Shown here piece by piece: positions 34,487 through 44,207 of a stretch of 64,000 nt of DNA; the first letter of the stretch is position 1; the number at the start of each line of letters is the position of its first letter. Origin of the DNA: Conexibacter stalactiti (GTDB lineage Bacteria > Actinomycetota > Thermoleophilia > Solirubrobacterales > Solirubrobacteraceae); the NCBI RefSeq assembly GCF_035967765.1, contig NZ_JAYWIT010000008.1. The stretch is one strand, 5' to 3'. The notes under the pieces were generated by a model. It was not told where the DNA came from. It made no database searches and saw only the letters and a list, made by a program, of their open reading frames with translations. The position numbers and the translations under genes are program-made.

Positions 34487-36667
34487 ATGACCGCTGTGCG
34501 GCTCATGCGCGTGGCGCTGTCTGCCAGCTGCTCCCCCACGGCCGCGCTGCGCGCGCTGGCCGGCGAACCGTGGCCGTTCGCGTTGACCGGTCGCTGGGCC
34601 GGCGGCGGCGCGATCGTCGGCTGCGCGCCGCTGCGGCTCGCGGCCCCGGACGACGACCCCTTCGCGCTGCTCGACGAGCTGCCCTCGCTCGCGCCGGGCG
34701 CGCGCGAGGAGGCGCCGCCGGAGGCGGTCGGCGGCGGCTGGTTCGGCTGGCTCGGCTACCGCCTCGGAGCGCGTGTCGAGCAGCTCTCGCCCGCGCCGCC
34801 GCGACCGGTCGCGCTGCCGGCGTTCCAGCTCGCCTACTACGACCACCTCCTGCGCCTCGACGCCGCCGGCCGCTGGTGGTTCGAGGCGCTCGCGACGCCC
34901 GCCCGCGAGCGCGCGCTCGGCGCGCGGCTCGACCGGCTCGACGGGCTGTTGGAGACTGCCGCCGCCGCGCCCGCGCCCCCTGCGAACCACCCTGCCTTTC
35001 ACATCGCCGGTGACGGCGCCGCCGCGCACCTCGCCGCCGTCGCGGACTGCCGCGAGCGGATCGCCGCGGGCGAGCTGTTCCAGGCGAACGTCTGCCTGCG
35101 CTTCGAGGCCGAGTGGCCGAGCGGCGACGTCGTCGACCTCTACGCCCGCGCTCAGGAGCGGCTGGCGCCGGCCTATGGCGGGGTCTTCCCGGCACCGTGG
35201 GGCGGGATCGCCTCGCTCTCCCCCGAGCTGTTCCTGCGACGGCGCGGCCGGCAGGTCGAGAGCGCGCCGATCAAGGGCACGATCGCGCGCGCCGAGCACG
35301 CCGACGAGCGGCCCGCGGCGGCCGCGGCGCGAGCGCGTCTGCTCGCGTCGGCCAAGGACCACGCCGAGCACGTGATGATCGTCGACCTGATGCGCAACGA
35401 CCTCGGGCGCGTCTGCGAGTACGGCTCGATCGCCGCCGCCTCCGCCCCCGAAGCCCAAGCCCACCCCGGCCTGTGGCATCTCGTCTCACCCGTGCGCGGC
35501 ACGCTGCGGGCGGCGGTCGGCGACGGCGAGCTGCTGCGCGCGACGTTCCCGCCCGGCTCCGTCACCGGCGCGCCGAAGGTCCAGGCGCTACACGTGATCA
35601 ACGCGCTGGAGGGGACCGCGCGGGAGCTGTACACCGGCGCCGTCGGCTACGCGAGCCCGTTCGCGGGGCTGGAGCTGAACGTCGCGATCCGCACCTTCGA
35701 AGCCCGCGCCGGCCACCTCTGGCTCGGCGCCGGCGGCGGCATCGTCGCCGACTCCGATCCGCTCGCAGAGCTGGAGGAGTGCCATGTGAAGGCGCGCCCG
35801 CTGATCGCCGCGATCGGCGGCACGCTCCCCGCCGCGCCCGCGCGACCCGCGCCCCCCGCCGCGCCAGCCGCCCTGCGCCGTCCGCGGCGGCGGCCCGATC
35901 CCGGCCGCGGGCTGTTCGAGACGCTCCTGGCCCGCGACGGCGTCGCCGAGCACGCCGACGCGCACCTCGCGCGCCTCTCCGCCAGCGCACGGACGCTGTA
36001 CGGCGTCGCGCTTCCGGCCGACCTCCCGGCTCGCGTCGCGGCGGTCGCCGCGGCGACGGCGACCGCCACCGAGACGACCACCACCGCCTCACGCCTCAGA
36101 ATCGTGCTGACCGCGGCCGGTGAGGCGGACGTGCTGCTCGCTCCGCTGGCCGCCCGCACGCTTCCCGTGACGCTCGTGCCGTTCACGCTGCCGGGCGGTC
36201 TCGGCGGGCACAAGTGGCTCGACCGCGAGCTGCTCGACCAGCTCACGGTCGAGGCGCGGCAGGAGAGCGGCGACGCCGGCGCGACGCCGCTGCTGCTCGA
36301 CGGCGCCGGCGCGGTGCTGGAAGCGTCATGGGCCAACGTGCTCGCGGTCGAGGGCGACACGCTCCTCACGCCGCCCGCCGACGGACGGATCCTCCCGGGC
36401 GTCACACGCGCGCTGCTGCTCGCGCGCGCGGCCGGCGAAGCCCTCACCGCGCCGAACGGCGCCGCGGTCCGCCGCGCCGTCGAGCAGCCGCTCTCGCTCG
36501 ACCGTCTCGCGCGCGCAGACGCGATCCTGCTCACGAGCGCCGCGGCCGGCGCCGTTCCCGCCGTGCTGCAGGGGGCTTCGGGCCCAGAACGCGAAACGGC
36601 CCGCCTGCCCCGTCGAAACGGGGCAGGCGGGCCGGAAAGCGATCCGCTGTCGCGGAGCCGCGACTAG
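34487..36667 (+). CDS. Aminodeoxychorismate synthase component I fused to 4-amino-4-deoxychorismate lyase
   Basis: A 726-residue PabB-PabC fusion. The N-terminal chorismate-binding region has ERIAAGELFQANV, LSPELFLRR, PIKGTIARA and VMIVDLMRNDLGR. The cyclase core has FPPGSVTGAPKVQAL, ELYTGAVGY and WLGAGGGIVADSDP. From about residue 465 the PLP fold-type IV lyase domain follows (GRGLFETLLA, WLDRELLDQ, LLLDGAGAVLEASWANV, RILPGVTRALLL). Together they make p-aminobenzoate for folate. An earlier in-frame ATG (34475) exists; TATGCT there looks like a -10. The last about 35 codons read through a perfect hairpin, and the stop overlaps the convergent gene's stop in a CTAG. Confidence 0.88.
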   Translation: MTAVRLMRVALSASCSPTAALRALAGEPWPFALTGRWAGGGAIVGCAPLRLAAPDDDPFALLDELPSLAPGAREEAPPEAVGGGWFGWLGYRLGARVEQLSPAPPRPVALPAFQLAYYDHLLRLDAAGRWWFEALATPARERALGARLDRLDGLLETAAAAPAPPANHPAFHIAGDGAAAHLAAVADCRERIAAGELFQANVCLRFEAEWPSGDVVDLYARAQERLAPAYGGVFPAPWGGIASLSPELFLRRRGRQVESAPIKGTIARAEHADERPAAAAARARLLASAKDHAEHVMIVDLMRNDLGRVCEYGSIAAASAPEAQAHPGLWHLVSPVRGTLRAAVGDGELLRATFPPGSVTGAPKVQALHVINALEGTARELYTGAVGYASPFAGLELNVAIRTFEARAGHLWLGAGGGIVADSDPLAELEECHVKARPLIAAIGGTLPAAPARPAPPAAPAALRRPRRRPDPGRGLFETLLARDGVAEHADAHLARLSASARTLYGVALPADLPARVAAVAAATATATETTTTASRLRIVLTAAGEADVLLAPLAARTLPVTLVPFTLPGGLGGHKWLDRELLDQLTVEARQESGDAGATPLLLDGAGAVLEASWANVLAVEGDTLLTPPADGRILPGVTRALLLARAAGEALTAPNGAAVRRAVEQPLSLDRLARADAILLTSAAAGAVPAVLQGASGPERETARLPRRNGAGGPESDPLSRSRD
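36598..36633. terminator. Perfect 16-bp hairpin inside the end of pabBC
   Basis: GGCCCGCCTGCCCCGT and its exact complement flank a CGAA tetraloop. It is inside the final codons of the PabB-PabC frame, followed by GGAAAGC (+) and, on the minus strand, TTTCG. It is probably a bidirectional terminator for this gene and the convergent HtaA-like gene. Confidence 0.8.
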
Positions 36668-37686
36668 CGCGCGGTCGCGTTCAGCGAAGCGGTTGCGATC
36701 TCGGCGCCGGGCGCGAAGATCGGTCTGCCGAACAGCTGGTTGAGCGCCGTAGCGGCGAACTCGTTCAGTCTGACCGCGCCGGCCACTCTGACCGTCCGCG
36801 TCGCCGGGTCGATCGCCGGCGCGCCGCTGAGCGCGATGTCGGCGATCGTGCCGAGGTTGACGCCGAGCGTCACCGTCGAGCCGAGCGTGATGACCGGATC
36901 GCTGAGCGCCAGCGTCCCGAGCGTCAGGCCACCGCTGTGGGTGATTCTGCCGGACAGGTTCGTCGTGTTCACGACGCCGCCGGTGACCGGGAAGATCAGG
37001 CCGCCGGTCGCCGGGTCAGCGGTCGCCGGGGCGACCGGGGCGACGTTGACGCCGAGCGCTCTCAAGCCGCCGGCCGTCTGCGCGTTGAACGTCAGCGTCG
37101 TGGAGCCTCTGTCGAAGGCGATCTCGTCGGTCGTCGGATCGACGGCCGCCGTGCCGAGCGCGAGGCCCGACTTGAACGTTCTGACGCCGAACGCTCTGTT
37201 GAGCGTGCCGGCAGCAGCCTTGCCGAGCTTGACCTTGACGCCCGCGACGCTCGTCGCGAAGCCGTCGCGCGAGACCTTGCCGCCGGACAGCGAGCCGACC
37301 GTGATCGTTCTGCTGCCGCTCTTGGCGGTGACCGTCTTCTTGCCCGTGTTGAGCGTGATCGCGGTCAGCGCGACCTTCGTTCTGCCCATTCTGAGCGTCA
37401 GGCCGCCCTTGTGAGCGATCGTGCCCTTCGCGTTCGCGGGGTCGATGTCGCCGCCGCTGATCGGGAATCTGGCCGTGGTGCCAGAGACCTTCGCGGGCTT
37501 GTTCGCCGCGACGGTGATGCCGGCGCTTCTGAGCGCTCTGACCGTCTTGCCGTCAAGCTTGAGCGTGGTGGTGCCGCCGTCAAGCTCAACGGTGTCCGCA
37601 GCATTGGCCGGAGCGGCGACGGCGAACGTCGCGGCCACGGCAGTCGCCACTGCGAGGCGGCCGTGCCAACCGTACCTCGATCTCAT
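36664..37686 (-). CDS. Secreted HtaA-like two-repeat protein
   Basis: The 340-residue protein starts at MRSRYGWHGR (after AAAGGA), with a signal peptide ending near APANAAD. Two homologous halves follow. Each contains a G-G-T/S-T-T-L strand, a GGDIDPANAKG or GGVVNTTNLSG turn, a GGLTL strand and a final LNRAFGV/LNQLFGR helix. This is the pattern of HtaA-type extracellular domains, which bind haem in Corynebacterium; exact family assignment is not certain. No lipobox or sortase site is seen. The ECF sigma gene is divergent, 178 bp away. Confidence 0.75.
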   Translation of the reverse strand: MRSRYGWHGRLAVATAVAATFAVAAPANAADTVELDGGTTTLKLDGKTVRALRSAGITVAANKPAKVSGTTARFPISGGDIDPANAKGTIAHKGGLTLRMGRTKVALTAITLNTGKKTVTAKSGSRTITVGSLSGGKVSRDGFATSVAGVKVKLGKAAAGTLNRAFGVRTFKSGLALGTAAVDPTTDEIAFDRGSTTLTFNAQTAGGLRALGVNVAPVAPATADPATGGLIFPVTGGVVNTTNLSGRITHSGGLTLGTLALSDPVITLGSTVTLGVNLGTIADIALSGAPAIDPATRTVRVAGAVRLNEFAATALNQLFGRPIFAPGAEIATASLNATAR

Positions 37687-37724
37687 GACGAGTCCTTTCA
37701 TAGATGGGGGGAATCTCCTCGACA

Positions 37725-37744
37725 GCGGAACCTACGGGTACCGC
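37725..37744. promoter_or_regulatory. Imperfect inverted repeat with ECF-type GGAACC in the shared promoter region
   Basis: GCGGAACC TACG GGTACCGC is an 8-bp inverted repeat with one mismatch. GGAACC matches the usual ECF -35 hexamer and faces the sigma gene. A downstream GTC could serve as a -10, about 20 bp on. Candidate autoregulatory promoter. Confidence 0.4.
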
Positions 37745-37864
37745 CGAATGCATGTCAAACCCGATACGTCCCCCAAGGGTTTCGGTGGTTAACCAGGCCA
37801 ATGCGCCAACTCCTACCGACGCCATACCGTTGCCGGCCGCCGATCATGCGACAGTGAGCGAGCC

Positions 37865-38428
37865 GTGATGCGCCGAAGCAGCCCGTCAACCACCGAGCTC
37901 CGCATCGCCGACGGCCTTCGCCGCGGGGACCCGGACGCGGTGCGCGCGCTCTACGCCGAGTACGGCCCGCCGACGCTCGCGGCGATCTCCGACACGCTCG
38001 GCGACCGCAACGCCGCGGAGGACGTCTTCCAGCAGGTTCTGCTCGAAGCGTGGCTGCGCTGCGACTCCTACGACCCGACGCGCGCCTCGCTGCGCACGTG
38101 GCTGGCGACGATCGCGCGCTCGCGTGCGATCGACCATCTGCGGCGCAGGATCCCGGAGCCGTTCGACCCCGCCGACGCCGGGCCCGACACCGCCGGCGAG
38201 CGCGAGCCGGCGGCCGACGTCGTCGACCGCATGGTCGTCGACGGGCTGCTCGCGCGTCTGTCGCCGGTCGAGGCCGAGGTCGTGCGGCTGCACTTCCACC
38301 TCGGCTTCAGCCAGAGCCAGATCGTCACCCACACGGGCATACCGCTCGGCACCGTCAAGTCCCGCATCGCAAGCGCGCTGAGGCGGCTCCGGGTGATGCT
38401 GGAAGAGGAGGAGCGCACGCCGCTCTGA
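37865..38428 (+). CDS. ECF-type RNA polymerase sigma factor
   Basis: A 187-residue sigma factor with region 2 (ALYAEYGPPTLAAISDTLGDRNAAEDVFQQVLLEAW, TWLATIARSRAIDHLRRR) and region 4 (LSPVEAEVVRLHFHLGFSQSQIVTHTGIPLGTVKSRIASALRRLR). Start codons GTG (37865) and ATG (37868) are adjacent. No anti-sigma gene is visible next to it; the following gene is a convergent ferredoxin. It is divergent from the HtaA-like gene, which may be a target. Confidence 0.92.
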   Translation: MMRRSSPSTTELRIADGLRRGDPDAVRALYAEYGPPTLAAISDTLGDRNAAEDVFQQVLLEAWLRCDSYDPTRASLRTWLATIARSRAIDHLRRRIPEPFDPADAGPDTAGEREPAADVVDRMVVDGLLARLSPVEAEVVRLHFHLGFSQSQIVTHTGIPLGTVKSRIASALRRLRVMLEEEERTPL

Positions 38429-38503
38429 GGTGCGCGGGGCGCGGCGTGCGGCGCGCGCCAGGCGCGATCGGGGCGCGCACGCGGCGCACCCCGACCATTC
38501 CAC

Positions 38504-38760
38504 CTAGTTCTGGAAGTACTCCGCGTTCTTCTGCGCGTAGTCGACCCACTGCTCCGGCAGCAGGTCCTCCGGGAAGATCGCGTCGACCGGGCAGGCCTCA
38601 ACGCAGGCGTCGCAGTCGATGCACTCCTCGGGGTCGATGAAGAGCATCGTCGCCTGGTCGAACCCGGGCTCGTCCTGCGTCGGGTGGATGCAGTCGACGG
38701 GGCAGACCTCCGTGCACGAGACGTCCTTCGTCCCGATGCACGGCTCCGCGATGACGTAGG

Positions 38761-38764
<4 letters not shown>
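38504..38764 (-). CDS. 7Fe/8Fe-type ferredoxin
   Basis: The 86-residue ferredoxin has N-terminal CIGTKDVSCTEVCPVDC (3Fe-4S or 4Fe-4S ligands) and the second cluster CIDCDACVEACP. It resembles the actinobacterial FdxA type. The ATG overlaps the superoxide dismutase stop (ATGA), so the two are co-translated. It likely carries electrons at low potential to unidentified partners. Confidence 0.92.
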
Positions 38765-39366
<602 letters not shown>

Positions 39367-39399
39367 CTGGGCTCCTTCGTGGGTGCGCGGCGGATATAG

Positions 39400-39413
39400 A
39401 CAGTCGCTACTGT
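39400..39413. promoter_or_regulatory. ACAGT-N4-ACTGT inverted repeat between sod and sufR-like
   Basis: Perfect 5-bp inverted repeat with a CGCT centre, in the only 57 bp separating the divergent sod-ferredoxin and SufR-like genes. An AT-rich TATATC for sod directly adjoins it. It is probably the operator of the adjacent iron-sulfur regulator. Confidence 0.6.
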
Positions 39414-39423
39414 TCAAACATAC

Positions 39424-40092
39424 ATGGAACCGGGCCTCGGACCAGTCCTCGCAGAGCTTCCTCCTACCCGCAGGGCCCTGCTCGTGACGCTCCGAAAGCG
39501 CGGCGAGGCGCGCGCCGAGGAGCTGGCACTCGAGCTGGGCGTCACCGTCAGCGCCGTGCGCCAGCATCTCCAGGGGCTCGCGGCGGCCGACCTCGTCGTC
39601 CACACCGACGAACGCTCTGGCCCCGGACGGCCCCGCCGCAGCTACCAGCTCGGCCCCGCCGCCGAGGCGCTCTTTCCGAAGTCGTACGGGACGCTGACGC
39701 TGGAGCTGCTCGACCACCTCGCCGACGAGGACCCCGGCGTCGTGCAGCGCGCCTTCGAGAAGCGGCGCGCGGCGCGCGTGGAGCGCGTGCGCGCGCGCAT
39801 GGACGGGCTCGACTTCGCCGCGCGCGTCGCCGAGATCGCGCGCGTGCTCGACGAAGACGGCTACCTCGCCGACTTCGAGCCGACCGAGGACGGCGAGGGC
39901 TTCCTGCTGCGCGAGCACAACTGCGCGATCCTCGCGGTCGCCAGAAGGTACGGCCACGCCTGCTCGACCGAGATCGCCTTCCTGCGCGAGCTGCTGCCCG
40001 AGGCCGACGTCAGACGCGTCGCGCACATCCTGTCCGGATCGCACGCGTGCGTCTATGAAGTGCGGCCACGCGCGGCCGCGGCGGCCGGCTGA
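39424..40092 (+). CDS. SufR-like iron-sulfur winged-helix regulator
   Basis: The 222-residue regulator has an N-terminal DeoR/ArsR-like helix-turn-helix (LLVTLRKRGEARAEELALELG, VRQHLQGLAAADLV). The C-terminal cluster-binding domain has Cys167 (EHNCAIL), Cys180 (GHACSTE) and Cys209 (SHACVYEV). Spacing C-X12-C-X28-C nearly equals that of SufR, the [4Fe-4S] repressor of iron-sulfur assembly genes. Here it faces superoxide dismutase and a ferredoxin rather than suf genes, so it likely senses oxidative stress or cluster status. Confidence 0.85.
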   Translation: MEPGLGPVLAELPPTRRALLVTLRKRGEARAEELALELGVTVSAVRQHLQGLAAADLVVHTDERSGPGRPRRSYQLGPAAEALFPKSYGTLTLELLDHLADEDPGVVQRAFEKRRAARVERVRARMDGLDFAARVAEIARVLDEDGYLADFEPTEDGEGFLLREHNCAILAVARRYGHACSTEIAFLRELLPEADVRRVAHILSGSHACVYEVRPRAAAAAG

Positions 40093-40098
40093 GCCGCC

Positions 40099-41334
40099 TC
40101 AGTCGACCAGGTCCCGCACCAGCGCATCCGCCAGCAGCCGCCCCCGCCGCGTGAGGCGGACGCGGCCGGCGGCGAGCGCGTCGGGCAGCGCGAGGCCGTC
40201 GGTGACGGCGCGCCGGGCGGCCGCGAGGCCGTCGGGACGCAGCAGATCGGCGTCGAGCCCTTCGCGCAGACGGGTCTCCAGCATGATCCGCTCGAAGCGG
40301 CGCGTCTCGTCGTCGAGCAGCTCGCGACCGGCCGCCGGCGAGCGCCGCTCGCTCAGCGCGGTCGCGTACGCCGACGGGTGCAGCACGTTCCACCAGCGCA
40401 CACCGCCGACATGGCTGTGCGCGCCGGGGCCGACGCCCCACCAGTCGGCGCCGCGCCAGTAGTTGAGGTTGTGCTCGCAGCGATCGCCGTCGGCGGCAGC
40501 CCAGTTGGAGATCTCGTACCACTCCAGGCCGGCGGCGCTGAAGGCGTCGTCAGCGATCGCATAGCGGTCGGCGAGCTGGTCCTCGTCGGGCAGCGGCAGC
40601 TCGCCGCGGCGCACGCGCGCGTGCAGCCGCGTGCCCGGCTCGACCGTCAGCGCGTACGCGCTGACGTGATCCGGCCGGGCGGCGAGCGCGGCGTCGACCG
40701 AGCGGCGCCAGTCGTCGTCCGACTCGCCGGGGGTGCCGTAGATCAGGTCGAGGCTGACGTGCTCGAAGCCGGCGGCGCGCGCCTCGGCGGCGGCCGCCGC
40801 CGGACGGCCGGGCGTGTGCGTGCGGTCGAGCGTCGCGAGCACCGCGGGGACGGCGCTCTGCATCCCCAGCGAGACGCGCGTGAAGCCGGCGGCGCGCAAC
40901 GTCGCGAAGGCGGCCGGCGAGACGCTCTCGGGGTTCGCCTCCGTGGTCACCTCGGCGCCGGGCGCCAGGCCGAAGGTGTCGTCGATCGCGCCGAGGACCG
41001 CGGCGAGGTCCTCCGGTGCCAGCAGCGTCGGCGTGCCGCCGCCGACGAAGACCGTCTGGACCGGCGGGAGCGGGCGGCCGGAGGCGCCCCCTTCGAGCAC
41101 CTCGCGCGCCAGTCTCAGCTCCGCGACCGCCGAGGCGGCGTAGGAGCCGCGATTGACGCCGCCCGGCAGCTCCTCCGCGGTGTACGTGTTGAAGTCGCAG
41201 TAGCCGCAGCGGGTGGCGCAGAACGGCACGTGGACGTAGATCCCGAACGGCCGCTGCCCCAGCTCGGCGAGGGCGTGCTGCGGAAGCGCGCCGTCGGCAG
41301 GGGCGGGCGGGGCGTCTGAGGGCGAGGCGGCCAT
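40099..41334 (-). CDS. hemW: HemW-like radical SAM protein (oxygen-independent coproporphyrinogen oxidase family)
   Basis: The 411-residue radical SAM enzyme has the cluster motif CATRCGYCDF near residue 39 and GGGTPTLL. Further conserved blocks are TTEANPESV, RVSLGMQSAV, VSLDLIYGTPGE, YALTVEPGT and YEISNWA. It has the HemW-type C-terminal domain (NLNYWRGADWWGVGPGAHS). HemW is a haem chaperone that inserts haem into respiratory enzymes. It is separated by only 30 bp from the upstream LuxR-type gene. Confidence 0.9.
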   Translation of the reverse strand: MAASPSDAPPAPADGALPQHALAELGQRPFGIYVHVPFCATRCGYCDFNTYTAEELPGGVNRGSYAASAVAELRLAREVLEGGASGRPLPPVQTVFVGGGTPTLLAPEDLAAVLGAIDDTFGLAPGAEVTTEANPESVSPAAFATLRAAGFTRVSLGMQSAVPAVLATLDRTHTPGRPAAAAAEARAAGFEHVSLDLIYGTPGESDDDWRRSVDAALAARPDHVSAYALTVEPGTRLHARVRRGELPLPDEDQLADRYAIADDAFSAAGLEWYEISNWAAADGDRCEHNLNYWRGADWWGVGPGAHSHVGGVRWWNVLHPSAYATALSERRSPAAGRELLDDETRRFERIMLETRLREGLDADLLRPDGLAAARRAVTDGLALPDALAAGRVRLTRRGRLLADALVRDLVD

Positions 41335-41364
41335 CGCCTCCAGGATGGCAGGAGCTGCGCGTCG

Positions 41365-44187
41365 TCAGCCGACGAGGGCGGCCGACAGCTCTCTCCGTGA
41401 ATGGATCCCGAGCTTCATGTAGATCCGCCCGAGGTGGTTCTCGACCGTCTTCGGCGTCACGAACAGCTCCTGCGCGATCTCGCGGTTGGAGCGGCCGTCG
41501 CCAGCCAGCTCGGCGACGCGGCGCTCGGCGGCGGTCAGGTCCTCGGCGCCGGAGAAGCGCAGCCGCCGCGGTCTCGCGCCGGCCGTCTCCAGCTCCTCGT
41601 GGGCACGGCGCGCCAGCGGCGGGACCCCGGCCGCCAGCTCCAGCGCGCGCGTCAGCGGCTCGGTCGCCGCCGAGCGGCGACCGGCGACGCGCAGCGCGGC
41701 GCCGAGGTCGGTCAGCGCGGCCGCCTCCTCCAGCCGCGAGGGGGCCCGCGAGAGCAGCGCGACCGCCTGCTCCAGCAACTCGACGCGGCGCTCGCCGTCG
41801 TGCGTCAGCGCCAGCGCCCGCAGCGCCGCGCCCTCCGCCGAGACGAGCCTCGCCGCGCGCGCGAGCGTCAGCTGCTCCTCCAGCAGCGTGCGCGCCTCCT
41901 CGACCTGCCCGGCGGCGCGCAGCGCACCCGCGACCGCGGTCCGCCACGGGTCACCGGGCGCGACGACGCCGGCGCGGGCGTCGCGGGCGCCCAGCTCGCG
42001 CAGGTCGGCGATCCCTTCGTCGCTGCGGCCCTGCGCCAAGCGCAGCAGGCCGCGCGCGCCGACGACGCGGTTGAGCGGGACGAGGTCGAAGACGTCGCCG
42101 TCGAAGGCCGTCTCCTGCAGCACCGCGTCGGCCGCCTCCAGCTCGCCGCGCGCGACGAGCGCCTCGACGGTCCCGCGCACGCCGACGAACGTCATCGCCT
42201 GCTGATGGGCGAGCGGCCCCAGCTCGCGCAGCGCCGCGAGCCCCTGCGCACCGTCGGCGGCCGCCTCGGCGAGCAGGCCGCGCCGCTGGCGGACCCACGC
42301 GCGCAGCCCCGACCCGGCGCCGAAGGTGATGATCGAGCCCTGCGTGCTGCCGGCCGCCAGCAGACGGTCGGCGGCCGCCTCGGCATCCTCCAGCGCGTCG
42401 GCCATCACGAGCGCGTAGACGACCTGGTAGGCCGGCAGGTCCTCGATCGAGGTGTCACCGAGCAGCGCGCCGTCGCCCCACGCCCGCCGCGCGAGGTCGG
42501 CGACCTCCTCCGCGGGCGCGTTGCGGTACCAGGCGAGCTGGGCGAGGCTGGCGAGCACGAGCCGCTCGCCGCGCGTCGTCCCGCGCACGGTCGCGAAGCG
42601 GGCGAGCCGGCGCGCGACCTCGCGCGTCACCTCGGGGCTCATCGCGCCCATCGAGGCGAGGTCGGCCTCCAGCTTCAGCGCCGTCTCGTGGTCGAGCGCG
42701 TCGGCCGTCTCGATCTCCTGCTCCAGCAGCGCGACCGCGGCCGGCACGCCGTCGAGGTTCATCGTCGCCCACGCGAGGTCGGGGAAGCAGCGCGCGCGCT
42801 TCGCCGGCGCGGGCTCGCGCGCGAGCGCCTCCTGCAGGTGCCGGCGCCCGTCGACGTGGCGGCCGAGGCTCATCTCGACGAGGCCGAGCTCGACCAGCAC
42901 GTCGTTGCGCAGCTCCGGCGGCGGCGGCTCGGCGAGCGCGCGCGTCAGCCATCTCGCGGCCGCGTCGAGCGCGCCCTGCGCGCGAGCGCGGACGGCGCCG
43001 GCGCGCAGCAGCTCGACGACCCACGGGTCGCCTGCGCCATCGGTTCCGAGCAGGTGGCCGGCGACGCGCTCGGCGGTCGCGCCCTCGGCGTCGAGCACGC
43101 GCGCCGAGCGGGCGTGCAGCTCGGCCAGCTCGCTCGGCGCGAGGTCGTCGAGGATCGAGCGGCGCACGAGCGGATGGACGAACTGCAGCGGCTGGCCGCG
43201 CTCGACGATCTGCAGCGCGACGAGCGCGTCGACCGCCGTCGCGGTCTGCTCCGGCGTCAGCCGCGCGACGGCGGCGGCGCGGCGCGACTCCGCCTCGCCG
43301 CCGAGCACCGCTATCGCGTGCGCGAGCGCGACCGCCGCCGGTGAGACGGCGCCAAGCCGCAGCAGCACCGCGCGTGCGACGGCGGAGGCGCCCAGCTCGT
43401 GGACCTCGCGCGCCGCCGCGGCGTCGGGCGTGACGCCGTCGGCGCTCAGCTCGGCGAGCAGCTCGTGCAGCAGGAAGGGGTTGCCGCGCGTGGCGCCGTG
43501 GCAGGCGTCGACGAACTCCGGCGCGCACGGCCCGCCGAAGCTCGCCTCGGCCAGCCGCGCGACGGCGTCGGCGCCGAGCGGGCCAGGTCGCAGCACGGCG
43601 GCGGCGGGATCGGCCGCCAGCTGCGACAGCAGCGGATCGACGGCGCCCGGGTCCTCGCTGCGCCAGGCGACGACGAGCGCGAGCCCGGTCCCCTCCAGGC
43701 GCCGCGAGAGGTGGTCGACGAAGCGCAGCGATGGCGCGTCGGCCCAGTGGGCGTCGTCGACGTGCAGCACGAGCGGACCGTCGGCGGCGAGGTTCGCGCA
43801 CAGCCACCAGAGGCCGTGCAGGATCCGCGGGCCGGGGTCGGCCGGAGCGGGTCCGTCGTCGGCGACGCCGGAGAAGATCGGTGCGGCAGCGTGGGCGGCG
43901 CCGCTCAGCAGCCCGTTGCCGTCGGCGATCAGCGCGCGCTCGAACAGCTGCCGCACGACGCCGAACGGCACGTCGGCCTCCAGCTCGCCGCCGCGCGCGA
44001 CCAGCACGCGCACCCCGCGCTCGCGCAGCTGCGCGCGGTGGGCGTTCAGCAGGCGGCTCTTGCCGATCCCGGCCGGTCCTTCGACGACGGCGAGGCCGCC
44101 GAGCTCGTCGGCCGCCTGCGCGGCGACCCGCGCGAGCGCCGCAAGCTCGATGTCCCGGTCGACCAGCAGCTCCCCGCGGCGGCTCAC
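41365..44187 (-). CDS. Large LuxR-family ATP-dependent regulator (LAL type)
   Basis: A 940-residue protein with an N-terminal AAA-type ATPase (Walker A EGPAGIGKSRLL, Walker B LVLHVDDAHWAD) and a long TPR-like helical array. The C-terminal LuxR helix-turn-helix reads LTAAERRVAELAGDGRSN and FVTPKTVENHLGRIYMKLG. LAL regulators activate secondary metabolite or degradative genes in actinobacteria. The gene lies between hemW and a 64-residue orphan ORF. A palindrome at 44436-44454 could be a site for it. Confidence 0.9.
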   Translation of the reverse strand: MSRRGELLVDRDIELAALARVAAQAADELGGLAVVEGPAGIGKSRLLNAHRAQLRERGVRVLVARGGELEADVPFGVVRQLFERALIADGNGLLSGAAHAAAPIFSGVADDGPAPADPGPRILHGLWWLCANLAADGPLVLHVDDAHWADAPSLRFVDHLSRRLEGTGLALVVAWRSEDPGAVDPLLSQLAADPAAAVLRPGPLGADAVARLAEASFGGPCAPEFVDACHGATRGNPFLLHELLAELSADGVTPDAAAAREVHELGASAVARAVLLRLGAVSPAAVALAHAIAVLGGEAESRRAAAVARLTPEQTATAVDALVALQIVERGQPLQFVHPLVRRSILDDLAPSELAELHARSARVLDAEGATAERVAGHLLGTDGAGDPWVVELLRAGAVRARAQGALDAAARWLTRALAEPPPPELRNDVLVELGLVEMSLGRHVDGRRHLQEALAREPAPAKRARCFPDLAWATMNLDGVPAAVALLEQEIETADALDHETALKLEADLASMGAMSPEVTREVARRLARFATVRGTTRGERLVLASLAQLAWYRNAPAEEVADLARRAWGDGALLGDTSIEDLPAYQVVYALVMADALEDAEAAADRLLAAGSTQGSIITFGAGSGLRAWVRQRRGLLAEAAADGAQGLAALRELGPLAHQQAMTFVGVRGTVEALVARGELEAADAVLQETAFDGDVFDLVPLNRVVGARGLLRLAQGRSDEGIADLRELGARDARAGVVAPGDPWRTAVAGALRAAGQVEEARTLLEEQLTLARAARLVSAEGAALRALALTHDGERRVELLEQAVALLSRAPSRLEEAAALTDLGAALRVAGRRSAATEPLTRALELAAGVPPLARRAHEELETAGARPRRLRFSGAEDLTAAERRVAELAGDGRSNREIAQELFVTPKTVENHLGRIYMKLGIHSRRELSAALVG

Positions 44188-44207
44188 CGCGGGGAGTATG
44201 CCGGTTC

